From NCBI RefSeq assembly GCF_037041345.1, contig NZ_CP146287.1:623501-687500 (forward strand): a stretch of 64,000 nt of DNA. The letters are read 5' to 3'. This DNA comes from Abiotrophia defectiva ATCC 49176 (lineage in GTDB: Bacteria; Bacillota; Bacilli; Lactobacillales; Aerococcaceae). A model generated the notes under the pieces. That model was not told the DNA's origin. It made no database searches and worked only from the letters and a program-made list of their open reading frames with translations. Of the stretch, positions 43,770 to 52,966 are shown one piece after another. Both the position numbers and the translations under genes were made by a program. Numbering within the stretch: the stretch's first letter is position 1; every line of letters starts with the position of its first letter.

Positions 43770-45407
43770 ATGAAATTAAAAGCATTGAAACGTTCCGCCC
43801 TTGTGGCGACTTTACTGGCTAGCTTTGTGGCTGGCCCTGTGACAAGCTTTGCTCAACCAGCTGGCGTTGACGCCTCTGTAGAGCAAAAGCTCAGCATCGC
43901 AACCCAAGGGGAGCTGGCTACTTTGGACAGCGCCCTCTACAATGACGTGCCAAGTTCCGACATGATCGGTCAGGTCTTCGAAGGTCTTTACCGGGTTAAG
44001 AACGGGACCGAAGTGGAGTTTGGCCAAGCTGAATCAGTCAAAGTTTCTGACGACGGCTTGACCTACACCTTTACCTTGCGCGACGGCCTCAAATGGAGCG
44101 ACGGCAGCCCGGTGACGGCGGCCGACTTCGAGTACAGCTACCAACGTCTGGCCGATCCGAAGTCTGGTGCCAGCGTCCAATCGGTTGACGTCTTCAAGAA
44201 CGCAGCCGCAGTCCGCAAAGGTGAGAAAGAAATCTCCGAGTTAGGGGTCAAGGCCTTAGACGACAAGACCCTTGAAGTGACCTTAGAATACCCAGCGCCA
44301 TACCTGCCAAAACTCTTGTCCGGTAGCCGCTACATGCCTGTCAGCAAGGCAGTTCACAGCGCCAAGGCCGACAAGTACGGGACCAGCGCCGACAATGTTG
44401 TCACCAACGGTCCTTTCACCATTCAAGACTGGAACGGGACCAACCTGGAGTGGAAATTGGTCAAGAACGACAACTACTGGGATGCGGCCAACGTTTACCT
44501 CAAGGATGTCCAAGTTCAAGTCATCAAAGAAAACTCCACTGGTGCCGACCTCTTCGATGCTGGCCAGTTGGACTACACCACTTTGACTGACCAATTTGTC
44601 CAAGAATACACTGGGGCGGACGATTTCCACACTGCTTCTAAAGCAACCATCGGCTACCTCAGCTTCAACACCCAACGGGAAGCGACCGCTAATGCCGACT
44701 TACGTCGCGCCATCGCCCAAGCTTTCGACAAGCAAGTCTATGCCGACTCTGTCATCCAAGACGGCTCCAAGGTCCTCAACAACCAAGTGCCTAAGGACTT
44801 CGACGTCAACGAGGCAGGCGAGGACTACCAAACAGCGGCTGGCCCAATGTTAGAGTATAACTTGGAAGCGGCCCAAGCTGACTGGGCTAAGGCCAAAGCG
44901 GCCCTAGGCAAGGATACCATTGAATTGCAATTACTGACCTCTGACGTTGGCTTGTCCAAGCGGACCGCTGAGTTCTTGCAGGCTCAATTAGAAGCCAACT
45001 TGCCAGGTCTCAAGCTGACCATTTCCAGCGTGCCCCTCAAGAACCGTCTCGAGTTCCAACGTCAATCTGACTTTGACATCTTCTACGGGACTTGGGCGCC
45101 AGACTATCAAGATGCTCTTAACTTTATCGAGCAGTACAAGACTGGCGGCGGCATTAACTTCGCTAAATACTCGAATGCTGAATACGACAAACTAGTGGAG
45201 CAAGCCCGCAACGAATACGCCAACGACCCAGCTAAGCGTCGCCAAGCCTTAATCCAAGCCGAAGTCATCGGCATTAAGCAAGACGCAGTCGCTGCGCCAA
45301 TCTATCAATCTGCCACTTCTTACTTACTCAAAGCCCGCGTGAAAAACTTCGAAGTCATGCCATTCGGCCGTACCATTAACCTACGTCCGGTCTACGTGAC
45401 AGAGTAA
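43770..45407 (+). CDS. Oligopeptide-type substrate-binding protein without lipobox
   Basis: This 545-residue protein of the SBP_bac_5 (OppA) family contains GQVFEGLYRVKNG, FTLRDGLKWSDGSPVTAADF, NGPFTIQDW and YGTWAPDYQDALNF. The signal peptide (RSALVATLLASFVAG, PVTSFAQPAG) ends in an ordinary signal-peptidase I site. There is no lipobox, and I find no Cys in the whole protein, so it cannot be lipid-anchored as OppA normally is in Gram-positives. No permease or ATPase genes are adjacent. It could be released or held by other means; peptide capture or signalling is possible. Confidence 0.88.
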   Translation: MKLKALKRSALVATLLASFVAGPVTSFAQPAGVDASVEQKLSIATQGELATLDSALYNDVPSSDMIGQVFEGLYRVKNGTEVEFGQAESVKVSDDGLTYTFTLRDGLKWSDGSPVTAADFEYSYQRLADPKSGASVQSVDVFKNAAAVRKGEKEISELGVKALDDKTLEVTLEYPAPYLPKLLSGSRYMPVSKAVHSAKADKYGTSADNVVTNGPFTIQDWNGTNLEWKLVKNDNYWDAANVYLKDVQVQVIKENSTGADLFDAGQLDYTTLTDQFVQEYTGADDFHTASKATIGYLSFNTQREATANADLRRAIAQAFDKQVYADSVIQDGSKVLNNQVPKDFDVNEAGEDYQTAAGPMLEYNLEAAQADWAKAKAALGKDTIELQLLTSDVGLSKRTAEFLQAQLEANLPGLKLTISSVPLKNRLEFQRQSDFDIFYGTWAPDYQDALNFIEQYKTGGGINFAKYSNAEYDKLVEQARNEYANDPAKRRQALIQAEVIGIKQDAVAAPIYQSATSYLLKARVKNFEVMPFGRTINLRPVYVTE

Positions 45408-45412
45408 TAGGG

Positions 45413-45443
45413 AAAAAGCCCGCACTACGGTGCGGGCTTTTTG
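45413..45443 (+). terminator. Terminator of the substrate-binding protein gene
   Basis: aaaaagcccgcac-tac-ggtgcgggcttttt, a 12-bp GC-rich stem with T run. Confidence 0.92.
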
Positions 45444-45526
45444 TGTGGCGTGGGAGAGAAGCTAGGATAGGCCGCGAGCTCCCCGGAAAAGGGCCGAAAC
45501 CAGGGCAAAAGCCGGGAAAAGGTGAG

Positions 45527-45970
45527 AGCCAGTGGTCCACTCCGTCGAGTGGACCACTAGCTCCTGGGAAAAGGGCAGAAACTAGGTCAAAAGCCCGGAA
45601 AGTCGTGAGCCAGTGGACCACTCTTTCGAGTGGACCACTAGCTCCTGGGAAAAGGGCAGAAACTAGGTCAAAAGCCCGGAAAAGTCGTGAGCCAGTGGAC
45701 CACTCCGTCGAGTGGACCACTAGCTCCCCGGGAAAGTGCGGAAACTAGGTCAAAAAGCCTTGAAAGTCGCGAGCCAGTGGACCACTCCGTCGAGTGGACC
45801 ACTAGCTCCCTGGAGAAGGGCCGAAACCGGGTCAAAAGCCCGGAAAGTCGTGAGCCAGTGGACCACTCCGTCGAGTGGACCACTAGCTCCCTGGAAAAGG
45901 GCAGAAACTGGGTCAAAAGCTCGGAAAAAGCACGAGCTAGTGGACCACTCTTTCGAGTGGACCACTAGCT
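45527..45970 (+). repeat. Palindromic repeat cluster D (6 cores)
   Basis: Cores at 45527-45562, 45608-45643, 45690-45725, 45772-45807, 45853-45888 and 45935-45970 are 81-82 bp apart. Most cores have the loop ccgtcga or ctttcga. Spacers (cctgggaaaagggcagaaac then taggtcaaaagcccgg) are nearly identical. DNA from 45971 to 46051 carries one more spacer (ctgggaaaatggccgaaact) without a core. Confidence 0.94.
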
Positions 45971-46051
45971 CCCTGGGAAAATGGCCGAAACTGGGTCAAA
46001 AGCCCGAAAAAGCCACGAGCCCGAATACCACTATCCCCCTTTCTAAGCGGA

Positions 46052-47023
46052 CTAATGAATCTGCACGGGCTGGTCCGGATTTTCTAGCAAGTCATGCAGC
46101 TTAAGATGAGGCTGGGCGATGGCGTAGGGCACGTTGGCGCCGTGACCGTGGGCCTGCTGCTGAGCATAATGAGCCAGCAACTTGGACACAAGCTTGGGAT
46201 TGGCGTCCTCTCCCAGAAAATCCAGCACCGCCCGCCTTGTGATGGGCTGGTCAGGATGCAAGAGGGCAAACTCATAGAGGGCCCGCAAGTAGCAACGTGA
46301 CTTGTTTTCACTGAAATCACAAGTGGGGCAGCTGCACTTATAACGCGAAAGTTCCAGCGTCCCCCAGCCACATTTTGCACAAAGCAGTCCCCGCCGCAGC
46401 AACTGCTCCTCGATCGGTGCCAGTTGACGCGGCCGGTGCGGGTTTTGGAATTGCCAGGGGCTGAGCGCCCTGAGGTAGAGGGACTGGCTGGCCAGGGGCG
46501 GTCTACTAGTTAGCTGTCCGAGCAGGTCCAGCCACTGGGCGTAGGTCAGAAAATGCCCCGGCGTTCCCTCTAGGGCGAGTTGGTCGTCTGTGAAAATGAG
46601 CAGGGCACGGATAGGAATGGGTGGCAGGTAGCGACTTTCGATAAATTGACGCAAGTCCTCGACATGATTTTCAAGTTGATTGACTAAATTGTGGTGGTAG
46701 GGTCGATCATTTAGTAAACTTTTTTTGCCTAGGTAGCGGAAGGAGCCCGAGTAGTGCTTGGCCTCCAGCAGCAACAAGCAATCCGGCAAGACCAGGACCC
46801 CATCCAACTGGCTGCCCCGAGTCGCCGGCCCCTCCCGACTAGGCAGCCAAACATCCTGCAGATAAATCGAGCTCAAGCCGGCCGCTTGGATACTGGCGTC
46901 CAGCCGACACTCCCCCTCGTAACCTTTTCGCAGACGGGCCAGCCTTCGTTGGTCCGAATCATTCAGTTCAAAACGCTGACTAAGCAGCTGATAAAAGTAG
47001 AAATCCCAAGTTGGCGGTCGCAT
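46052..47023 (-). CDS. NERD-domain (nuclease-related) protein with zinc-ribbon-like insert
   Basis: This is a 323-residue protein. The N-terminal half fits the NERD fold: RKGYEGECRLDASIQ, GSQLDGVLVLPDCLLLLEAK (the D...E-x-K nuclease-type core) and HHNLVNQLENHVEDLRQFI. The C-terminal part has four Cys (LCAKCGWGTLELSRYKCSCP, TCDF) that could bind zinc, then a helical tail. NERD proteins are thought to process DNA, but few are characterised. It lies alone between repeat clusters D and E on the opposite strand to its neighbours. Confidence 0.8.
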   Translation of the reverse strand: MRPPTWDFYFYQLLSQRFELNDSDQRRLARLRKGYEGECRLDASIQAAGLSSIYLQDVWLPSREGPATRGSQLDGVLVLPDCLLLLEAKHYSGSFRYLGKKSLLNDRPYHHNLVNQLENHVEDLRQFIESRYLPPIPIRALLIFTDDQLALEGTPGHFLTYAQWLDLLGQLTSRPPLASQSLYLRALSPWQFQNPHRPRQLAPIEEQLLRRGLLCAKCGWGTLELSRYKCSCPTCDFSENKSRCYLRALYEFALLHPDQPITRRAVLDFLGEDANPKLVSKLLAHYAQQQAHGHGANVPYAIAQPHLKLHDLLENPDQPVQIH

Positions 47024-47199
47024 GCCGCATTCTCCTTTCGGTGTGAAAATGTGTCTTCATATATAAATACCCGAAAAGGGGCCTTTTTGCACGAAAGCTC
47101 AAGATAAAAAGTTGATGAGAAGCTAGGAAAAGGGCCGGCCGCGGGCTTAAAAGGCTAGGAGAGAGGCGGAAACTAAGGCAAAGTTGCCGATAAGCTGTG

Positions 47200-47724
47200 A
47201 GCCAGTGGACCACTCCGTCGAGTGGACCACTAGCTCCTGGGAAAAGTGCGAAAACTAGGTCAAAAGCCCGAAAAGTCGTGAGCCAGTGGTCCACTCCGTC
47301 GAGTGGACCACTGGCTCCCCGGAAAAGTGCGGAAACAGGGTCAAAAGCCTTGAAAGCCGTGAGCCAGTGGACCACTCCGTCGAGTGGTCCACTAGCTCCT
47401 GGGAAAAGTGCGAAAACTAGGTCAAAAGCCCCGAAAAGTCGTGAGCCAGTGGCCCACTCCGTCGAGTGGACCACTAGCTCCTCGGGAAAAGGCGGAAACT
47501 AGGTCAAAAGCCCCGAACAGCCGTGAGCCAGTGGTCCACTCCGTTGAGTGGACCACTAGCTCCCCGGGAAAGGGCAGAAACTAGGCCAAAAGCCCGGAAA
47601 GCCGCGAGCCAGTGGCCCACTTTAGAGAGTGGAGCACTGGCTCCTCTGAAAAGTGCGGAAACTAGGTCAAAAGCCCCGAAAAGTCGTGAGCCAGTGGACC
47701 ACTCCGCCGAGTGGACCACTGGCT
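47200..47724 (+). repeat. Palindromic repeat cluster E (7 cores)
   Basis: Cores at 47200-47235, 47281-47316, 47362-47397, 47444-47479, 47526-47561, 47607-47642 and 47689-47724 are 81-82 bp apart. Spacers are nearly the same as in cluster D. One core (47362) has a compensating change on its right arm (gtggtcc), and one (47607) carries ggagcac. Confidence 0.94.
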
Positions 47725-47829
47725 CCCTAAGAACAAGGCAGCACCCGAGTAAAAAGTTACAGCCAGGTTACAATCCCCGCCCTAGATAACAAACTTGCGT
47801 CAGCTTGGGGCGGGATCCTTTAAAGCTGA

Positions 47830-48131
47830 TTAACATCTGGGGCATTTTCCCCACAGGGACGTCTAATTAGGGTATGATAGATACGTGACACGAGGTGGAG
47901 GGTCACTGGCCGCGCCAAGTTTGGCGGCTTTTCCTAGCTTCATAGGTCTAGGTCAGCAAGTCCGACTTACTCCTAGCTAAGCAAGCCTAGCTTACAGAAG
48001 TTCAAGCCAAGCTTTCCGGAGCTTCAGCAATCCTAGCTTCCAGGAGCTCACGCAAGTCCAGCGCCTACCCACTCAAAGAATTTAACGTCTGCGCCCGAGG
48101 GCGTGTGCGATGTATAAAAGGAGATATCTAT
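47830..48131 (+). promoter_or_regulatory. Long leader of the LysM protein gene
   Basis: A -10-like TATGAT lies at about 47875-47880. Downstream, gccgcgccaa-gt-ttggcggc forms a strong hairpin followed by tttt (about 47910-47934), which looks like an intrinsic terminator. About 130 bp of degenerate repeats (agcaagtcc, agcaagcctagctt, agcaatcctagctt) follow, then a second GC hairpin (gcgcccgagggcgtgtgcg) just before aaaaggag. This suggests transcription attenuation, but no known riboswitch consensus is recognised. 47740-47830 contains nothing else. Confidence 0.45.
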
Positions 48132-49169
48132 ATGAAGAAGACACTTAAAGTGGTGACTGCCTTAACTGTATTAGGTTTCGCAGCACAACAAGCAACTGCC
48201 TTAGCCGTAGATTATTCTGATGCGTCTGTAACCGGCTGGGTTCAACGGACGGTTGAACATGTCCGCAACTCTGTAACCAACTCACAATACTATGTGGTAC
48301 AGTGGGGCGATACCTTATGGACTATTTCTCAGGCCTTAGATGTGCCAACAGAATCTTTAGTCGGTCTTAACGGCATTGCCAACCCAGACTTGATTATTGC
48401 AGGGTCTGTCATCTACTATAACCCAAGCGCTAACACCGTGACCTTAGACGACCGTCAAGGGAACGTGGAAACTGTTCAAGCGGATACCCACCAACAAGTG
48501 GCTGCTGAAACTGTTCCACAAGAAGTTTTAGCTGAAGCAAGCCAACAACCAGTTGACTTGTCACCAGTCACTCAAGTTCACCAAGCGCCAACAGCTTCTG
48601 CCGCTGCTTTCCAAGAAGCCCAAGCCGCAGCTGCAGCTCAAGCACAAGCTCAACCAGTTGCTGAGCCTGCTAGCGCCCAAGAGCAAGCAGCAAGCCAATC
48701 TTCTGAGTCTCAAGTCCAAGCTGCTAGCGAAGTTAACGCGCCAGTTTCGGTTGAAGAAAGCTCTGCTCCTGTTGCGGAATCTACGGCTCCTGTAGCTGAA
48801 AGCCCAGCGCCAGTTGAAGAAGCGCCAGCGACGCCAGCTGCCCCAGCAGTCGAGGAATCTTCTGATCAAGCTGCTCCAGCTGCTGAAGAAAGCAAGACCG
48901 AAGAAACTACCAGCACCAGCTCAAGCTCAGGCTACCAAGGGATTCAATCCGCAGCCAAAGAATGGATTGCGCAGAAGGAATCCGGTGGTGACTACAACGC
49001 GGTTAACCCATCAGGTCGTTACATCGGCCGTTACCAATTAACTGCTGAGTACTTGAACGGTGACTACTCCATCGAGAACCAAGAACGCGTGGCTGACGAA
49101 TACGTTAAGAACCGTTACGGTTCTTGGGAAGCAGCCAAAGTCTTCTGGGAAGCCAACGGCTGGTACTAA
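48132..49169 (+). CDS. Secreted LysM protein with C-terminal transglycosylase-like domain
   Basis: This is a 345-residue secreted protein. It has a signal peptide (MKKTLKVVTALTVLGFAAQQ, ATALA), one LysM peptidoglycan-binding domain (YYVVQWGDTLWTISQALDVP, residues ~55-98) and a long Ala/Glu/Gln/Pro-rich linker. The C-terminal ~75 residues (AAKEWIAQKESGGDYNAVNP, then GRYQLTAEYL and YGSWEAAKVFWEANGWY) resemble the IsaA/SceD/Rpf-like lytic transglycosylase domain, with Glu in QKESGG as likely catalytic acid. It would cleave cell-wall glycan. ATG 48132 is preferred to 48105 because aaaggaga precedes it. Confidence 0.87.
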   Translation: MKKTLKVVTALTVLGFAAQQATALAVDYSDASVTGWVQRTVEHVRNSVTNSQYYVVQWGDTLWTISQALDVPTESLVGLNGIANPDLIIAGSVIYYNPSANTVTLDDRQGNVETVQADTHQQVAAETVPQEVLAEASQQPVDLSPVTQVHQAPTASAAAFQEAQAAAAAQAQAQPVAEPASAQEQAASQSSESQVQAASEVNAPVSVEESSAPVAESTAPVAESPAPVEEAPATPAAPAVEESSDQAAPAAEESKTEETTSTSSSSGYQGIQSAAKEWIAQKESGGDYNAVNPSGRYIGRYQLTAEYLNGDYSIENQERVADEYVKNRYGSWEAAKVFWEANGWY

Positions 49170-49181
49170 GAAATGCAAGAG

Positions 49182-49212
49182 AGACGGGAAGTTTAGCTTC
49201 CTGTCTTTTTTT
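49182..49212 (+). terminator. Terminator of the LysM protein gene
   Basis: agacgggaag (49182-49191) pairs with cttcctgtct (49197-49206), then seven T. Confidence 0.9.
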
Positions 49213-49217
49213 GTGCA

Positions 49218-49264
49218 AAAGAATAGCCAGTTTCCCTAAGTATAGTAGGGAATAACCTGGCTAA
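49218..49264 (-). terminator. Terminator of the minus-strand ABC operon
   Basis: Read on the minus strand, tagccaggtta-ttccct pairs with agggaa-actggcta, followed by ttctttt. It stands between the converging transcripts. Confidence 0.7.
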
Positions 49265-49268
49265 TGTC

Positions 49269-49910
49269 TTATGATTGTTGATAGAGATGATGGTTCTCAA
49301 ATTGATAGACTTTTTGGCAAAGGCGTTGAATATCCGCCTGGTAATGGGAAGCCATTAGAATGGTAATGCCACGAGCGGCCAAGTCTTCAACTACTTGGTA
49401 AATTTGTTGGAGACCTTCTTTATCTAGGCCATTAAAGGGCTCATCTAGGATGACTAGGTCAGGCGCTTCCATGATGGCCTGGGCTATACCGAGGCGCTGT
49501 CTCATACCGAGAGAATAGGTGCTAACTTTCTTATGACGTGCATGGTAGAGACCAACACTTTGGAGGACTGCTTCTACTTGTGCGCGGTCAATGGTTCGAC
49601 GAATAGCCGCTAGTTGTTCAAGATTGGCTTGTCCACTGAGATAGGGGATGAAGCCCGGCTTTTCTAGGAGAATGCCGACGTTTTGGGCAATTTCTACATC
49701 ACGACCAATCACTTGATTGGCAATTTGAATCTGCCCAGATTGAATCTTTTGAAGACCTACAATGCACTTAAAGAGAACCGTTTTACCACAGCCATTATGT
49801 CCCACTAATCCAACAATCTGACCAGGTTCCGCAGTTAAGCAAACATCTTCAAAAACCAGGTCATTTTTGAATCGCTTGGTGACCTTGTCTAAGGAAAGAA
49901 ATGCTGTCAT
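49269..49910 (-). CDS. ABC transporter ATP-binding protein
   Basis: This 213-residue ATPase has Walker A GLVGHNGCGKTVLFK, signature YSLGMRQRLGIAQ, Walker B LVILDEPFNGLD and the switch His in MASHYQ. The MRQRLG type with N-terminal LEKPGF belongs to exporters related to bacteriocin/lantibiotic or antibiotic transporters. It is the last gene of a four-gene operon with two membrane proteins 10 bp and further upstream. Confidence 0.92.
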   Translation of the reverse strand: MTAFLSLDKVTKRFKNDLVFEDVCLTAEPGQIVGLVGHNGCGKTVLFKCIVGLQKIQSGQIQIANQVIGRDVEIAQNVGILLEKPGFIPYLSGQANLEQLAAIRRTIDRAQVEAVLQSVGLYHARHKKVSTYSLGMRQRLGIAQAIMEAPDLVILDEPFNGLDKEGLQQIYQVVEDLAARGITILMASHYQADIQRLCQKVYQFENHHLYQQS

Positions 49911-49920
49911 GATATACCTC

Positions 49921-50751
49921 CTAGTATTGAATACGGTAATGGCGGGAGAGGAAATAGGCCAAGAGGCCAGCTAGAAAAATAGCAAAGCCAGCAAGACAGA
50001 GTCCAATATAGCTTAGCGAAGGAAGGGCGGCGTTCTGTTCATTGGCGATATTCACCAAGCCAACCCAAGAGAGAACTGTTATGCGATAAAAGTCAAATTC
50101 TTGAATATAGCCCCCTAGTAGCTGCACACTGATTAAAGTAGAGACGAAGAAGCTACCTAAACGATCTTGGATAAGATTGAGTAGAAAGGCTCCTAAGGCG
50201 AAGAGACTTGTGATTGGCAGGAGCACTAGTAATTGTCGCCAAATGGCGGTCCAAGGGTTCAATTGTGACTGAATATAGTAGTCATACTTAAGTGTCAATT
50301 CAAAAGGCAGACCAAATTGTGGCTGTTGGCCTAAGCTCCCTAAAATCTTACCCCAACGAGAGTCAAAACGTAGGTGCCCTACTAACATGACTTCTAGGAA
50401 GAGAAGATAGCATAAGAGAAAGACCAAGAGACTTATGACAATCGCCACAAGATAAGCTAATAGCCAAATCCGCTTGCCAGTTCGTAAAATCAGCTGCATT
50501 TGCTGTTCACTGCGATCTGGTAGGGGTGCGAAGAGTAGTGCCAGGGCAACAAATAAAACCATAATGCGAAAACTACTGGACAAGAAAAAAACGAAAAAGC
50601 CAAGGTGTATGGTCTCGTGAAAATGGTTAGCCATTGCTCGAAGGCCCAGTAATTCAGGGAGGCTGAAGCCGATGACTAGCAATAAGGAAATAAGAAAACG
50701 GCTAGAGATAATGGTGCGTCTGACTTGTTGAAAGCATAAATTCCAAAACAT
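49921..50751 (-). CDS. ABC transporter permease (second membrane subunit)
   Basis: This is a 276-residue protein with about six membrane helices (ISLLLVIGFSLPELLG, IMVLFVALALLFAPL, AYLVAIVISLLVFLLCYLLF and others). A typical ABC-2-like layout has a large loop between helices 3 and 4. It is not recognised further. It pairs with the other permease and the ATPase downstream. Confidence 0.75.
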   Translation of the reverse strand: MFWNLCFQQVRRTIISSRFLISLLLVIGFSLPELLGLRAMANHFHETIHLGFFVFFLSSSFRIMVLFVALALLFAPLPDRSEQQMQLILRTGKRIWLLAYLVAIVISLLVFLLCYLLFLEVMLVGHLRFDSRWGKILGSLGQQPQFGLPFELTLKYDYYIQSQLNPWTAIWRQLLVLLPITSLFALGAFLLNLIQDRLGSFFVSTLISVQLLGGYIQEFDFYRITVLSWVGLVNIANEQNAALPSLSYIGLCLAGFAIFLAGLLAYFLSRHYRIQY

Positions 50752-50768
50752 TTAATCCTACCTCCTTC

Positions 50769-51572
50769 CTAGATAGCAAATTGGTAGCGTCCGATTATTC
50801 GCTTCTTAAGAGCTCGGTGTAGCAGATAATAAGCGAGTAGGATGTAGAGGATTAAATAAACTAATTGATGGGCCAAAACAGGTAGCAACTGATTATTGTA
50901 CATTCCTTTCAAGGCAGTAATCTCAGGAGTAAAAATGTGAAGAGGATTTACCATATACCAAACAAGCTTCATGCGGAAGAGCGCATAAAACAAGAGGGGA
51001 CTAATAGTCAAGAAGAGAATATTATCTGTGAACATAGCCAACCCCATGACCACTAAGAGCGTGCAAGAAGTAGTTGCCCATTGCAAAAAATATGGAATCA
51101 AATAGTAGAAACCAACCCAAGGGCTTCCAAGTAGATGAGCTCCAGGGTATTGGGTGACAAGTTGACTTAAGATTCGCCCATCGGTCGAAGCGATAGGAAC
51201 GAAGCAAGCAAAAAAAGCCAAAGACAAGATGTAACCCAAGCCTACAACAGCACCTGTCATTAGCAGGGCTTGAGCTACTAGAATGGCTAGACTCCGCCAA
51301 GAAGATTTGCGAACTAGCCATAGCGAGAGATAGCTGCTATCAAGTTGATAAAAGAATGTGCGAATCACTGGAAATAGCGCGATGACTTGAAGAATAGAGC
51401 GAGCATCGGTTGCCCGATAGGTTCGATTGAGGAAATACAGGGCTGGCATGCCCCCCCCTCGCTGATACTCGCTATAAAGTGGCATACAGAGAAAGTAGGC
51501 ATAGAGCCCTACTGCAAGCCAAAAGTCCCAACGCCTAAAGATAGAGCTAGTTAGACGTAAAACGAGTTTCAT
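50769..51572 (-). CDS. ABC transporter permease (first membrane subunit)
   Basis: This is a 267-residue membrane protein with about six helices and an extracellular loop after the first helix (LYSEYQRGGGMPALYFLN). It overlaps the preceding secreted-protein gene by four bases (ATGA). Its pattern (AILVAQALLMTGAVVGLGYI) is like lantibiotic-immunity or ABC-2 permeases, but I do not assign a substrate. Confidence 0.75.
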   Translation of the reverse strand: MKLVLRLTSSIFRRWDFWLAVGLYAYFLCMPLYSEYQRGGGMPALYFLNRTYRATDARSILQVIALFPVIRTFFYQLDSSYLSLWLVRKSSWRSLAILVAQALLMTGAVVGLGYILSLAFFACFVPIASTDGRILSQLVTQYPGAHLLGSPWVGFYYLIPYFLQWATTSCTLLVVMGLAMFTDNILFLTISPLLFYALFRMKLVWYMVNPLHIFTPEITALKGMYNNQLLPVLAHQLVYLILYILLAYYLLHRALKKRIIGRYQFAI

Positions 51573-52636
51573 CGTAGCAACTCCTTCTCTGTTTGCGGGC
51601 TGAAGTAGAGGTTCATATCAAAGAGTTCAGTGTCATTTTGTTCAGATTCTGTGACACGCATATGGACAATCCAAACCGGTTCAATGCGCATCTTGCGGCT
51701 ATGGGGTTCTGCCTCAGTAACAATCGGCGCGTAGCCTAAAGAGATCTTGTCGATGTGAATTGGGTTGGTGACAATCTGGTCAGCAAACTTGTCCTTGATT
51801 AGGTCGATAATTTTAGCTGGTTTGAAGGTTAAGGAACCTTCTGAGTCTTGGAGTTGAAAATGGGAGAGAATGTAGGAATCAAGCATTTCTTCCTGGTTGA
51901 AGATAAAACGATAACTCTCGCCGAGGACATAGTTGCCGGCATCCGGATTACCAATAATTTCTTCATTACTTAAAAAATGTGTGCCCTTAATGGCGCGCGT
52001 GGCGGTCACATAGTAGAGATCTTGAAATTCATAACCATCTGGGAGTTTGACCGGGTCCTCTTTGTTCTCTTCAGCTTGATTGTACTCAGCTATATGCTCT
52101 TGGAAACTACGCTTGGTTAAACGGTGTATTTGAACATTTTCTAATTCGATGTCAAGATTATAGCTGGCAATGAATTGCTTGATTCGATCCATAACTTCTT
52201 CATCGGTCAAACTTAAGGAGAAATTCTTGTCAGGGTGCTGACTTTGATATTCGAGAGCACCTGTTGCAATATTGCTTAGATTTGAGATTGGGAGCTTGCT
52301 ATAAATGATGCTAGTTGACTGCATAAAAGGGTTAAAACCGACATTAATCTGATGCTTGTCTTGAGTCGAGTAGATAACACCTGATTCACCATTAGCTATT
52401 TGGTGTTCTTCTTTGTTGACAATCTTGTAATGAGCTTGAATAGCTGCTTCAAGTCTTTCTCTAGCAGAGTCCATGGTGACAGGATAGGTTGCTAGCTCAA
52501 CGGAGTCATTGGCTTGTAGCTGTTCCATGACCTGATCGTCGATTGTAACGTTTGTCATTAATTCATGAGCAGAGACACTGCTTAGAGGCCAAGCCAGGAT
52601 GACAAGTGCCAACATTATGGATTTTAAGTGTTTCAT
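51569..52636 (-). CDS. Secreted or anchored hypothetical protein of the ABC operon
   Basis: This is a 355-residue protein with an N-terminal signal sequence (MKHLKSIMLALVILAWPLSS, VSAHE) and a mature region of repeated alpha/beta character, including YESQHPDKNFSLSLTDEEVM-like text read as YQSQHPDKNFSLSLTDEEV. No lipobox, LPXTG or catalytic motif is seen. It is the first gene of the operon and is coupled to the permease. The signal end SVSAHEL is shared with the small peptide gene at 59944. Function unknown; it may be an extracytoplasmic partner of the transporter. Confidence 0.7.
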   Translation of the reverse strand: MKHLKSIMLALVILAWPLSSVSAHELMTNVTIDDQVMEQLQANDSVELATYPVTMDSARERLEAAIQAHYKIVNKEEHQIANGESGVIYSTQDKHQINVGFNPFMQSTSIIYSKLPISNLSNIATGALEYQSQHPDKNFSLSLTDEEVMDRIKQFIASYNLDIELENVQIHRLTKRSFQEHIAEYNQAEENKEDPVKLPDGYEFQDLYYVTATRAIKGTHFLSNEEIIGNPDAGNYVLGESYRFIFNQEEMLDSYILSHFQLQDSEGSLTFKPAKIIDLIKDKFADQIVTNPIHIDKISLGYAPIVTEAEPHSRKMRIEPVWIVHMRVTESEQNDTELFDMNLYFSPQTEKELLR

Positions 52637-52740
52637 AGTAGCCTCCTATTTTAGTAATGAGTGCCCAAGTCAAAGGGCATAGAGCGTCCTGTTTATACGA
52701 AAGGGCCTGTTTTCCCAATTTAGAAAGGCCTTTCATCTAT

Positions 52741-52770
52741 AGTATAGACCATTTCGATTCTCTAGGTCAA
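52741..52770 (-). promoter_or_regulatory. Promoter of the ABC operon (minus strand)
   Basis: On the minus strand TTGACC (52770-52765) and TATACT (52746-52741) are 18 bp apart. The 105-bp leader contains an inverted repeat aaagggcct/aggcctttc (52700-52735). The 364 bp between this operon and the divergent regulator holds no gene. Confidence 0.65.
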
Positions 52771-52966
52771 TCATTAGAATCGGGATAAATAATCATCTTA
52801 ATGGTTAAATAACTAAAAGAATCATATTTTTATAATTGTTTGTTTCATGAAAATAACCATTTTACCTAAAAGCAAGAAGGGCTTCAAATTGGCTATAAAT
52901 CAAAATTTCTTGATAAATATTTGGATATGGGCTTTCTCAAAAAAATATTTGTCCTGACATATATTT

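Noticed and set aside
45736-46104. ORFs running through the palindrome arrays (also 43307-43492, 45443-45748, 47197-47502, 57172-57510) as genes
   Set aside because: They are translations of the repeats in frames kept open by the 81-bp unit, with no ribosome sites and no known domain.
47830-48131. Cyclic-di-AMP (ydaO-type) riboswitch in the leader of the LysM gene
   Set aside because: Such leaders do precede wall hydrolases, but I could not find the conserved ydaO core elements here.
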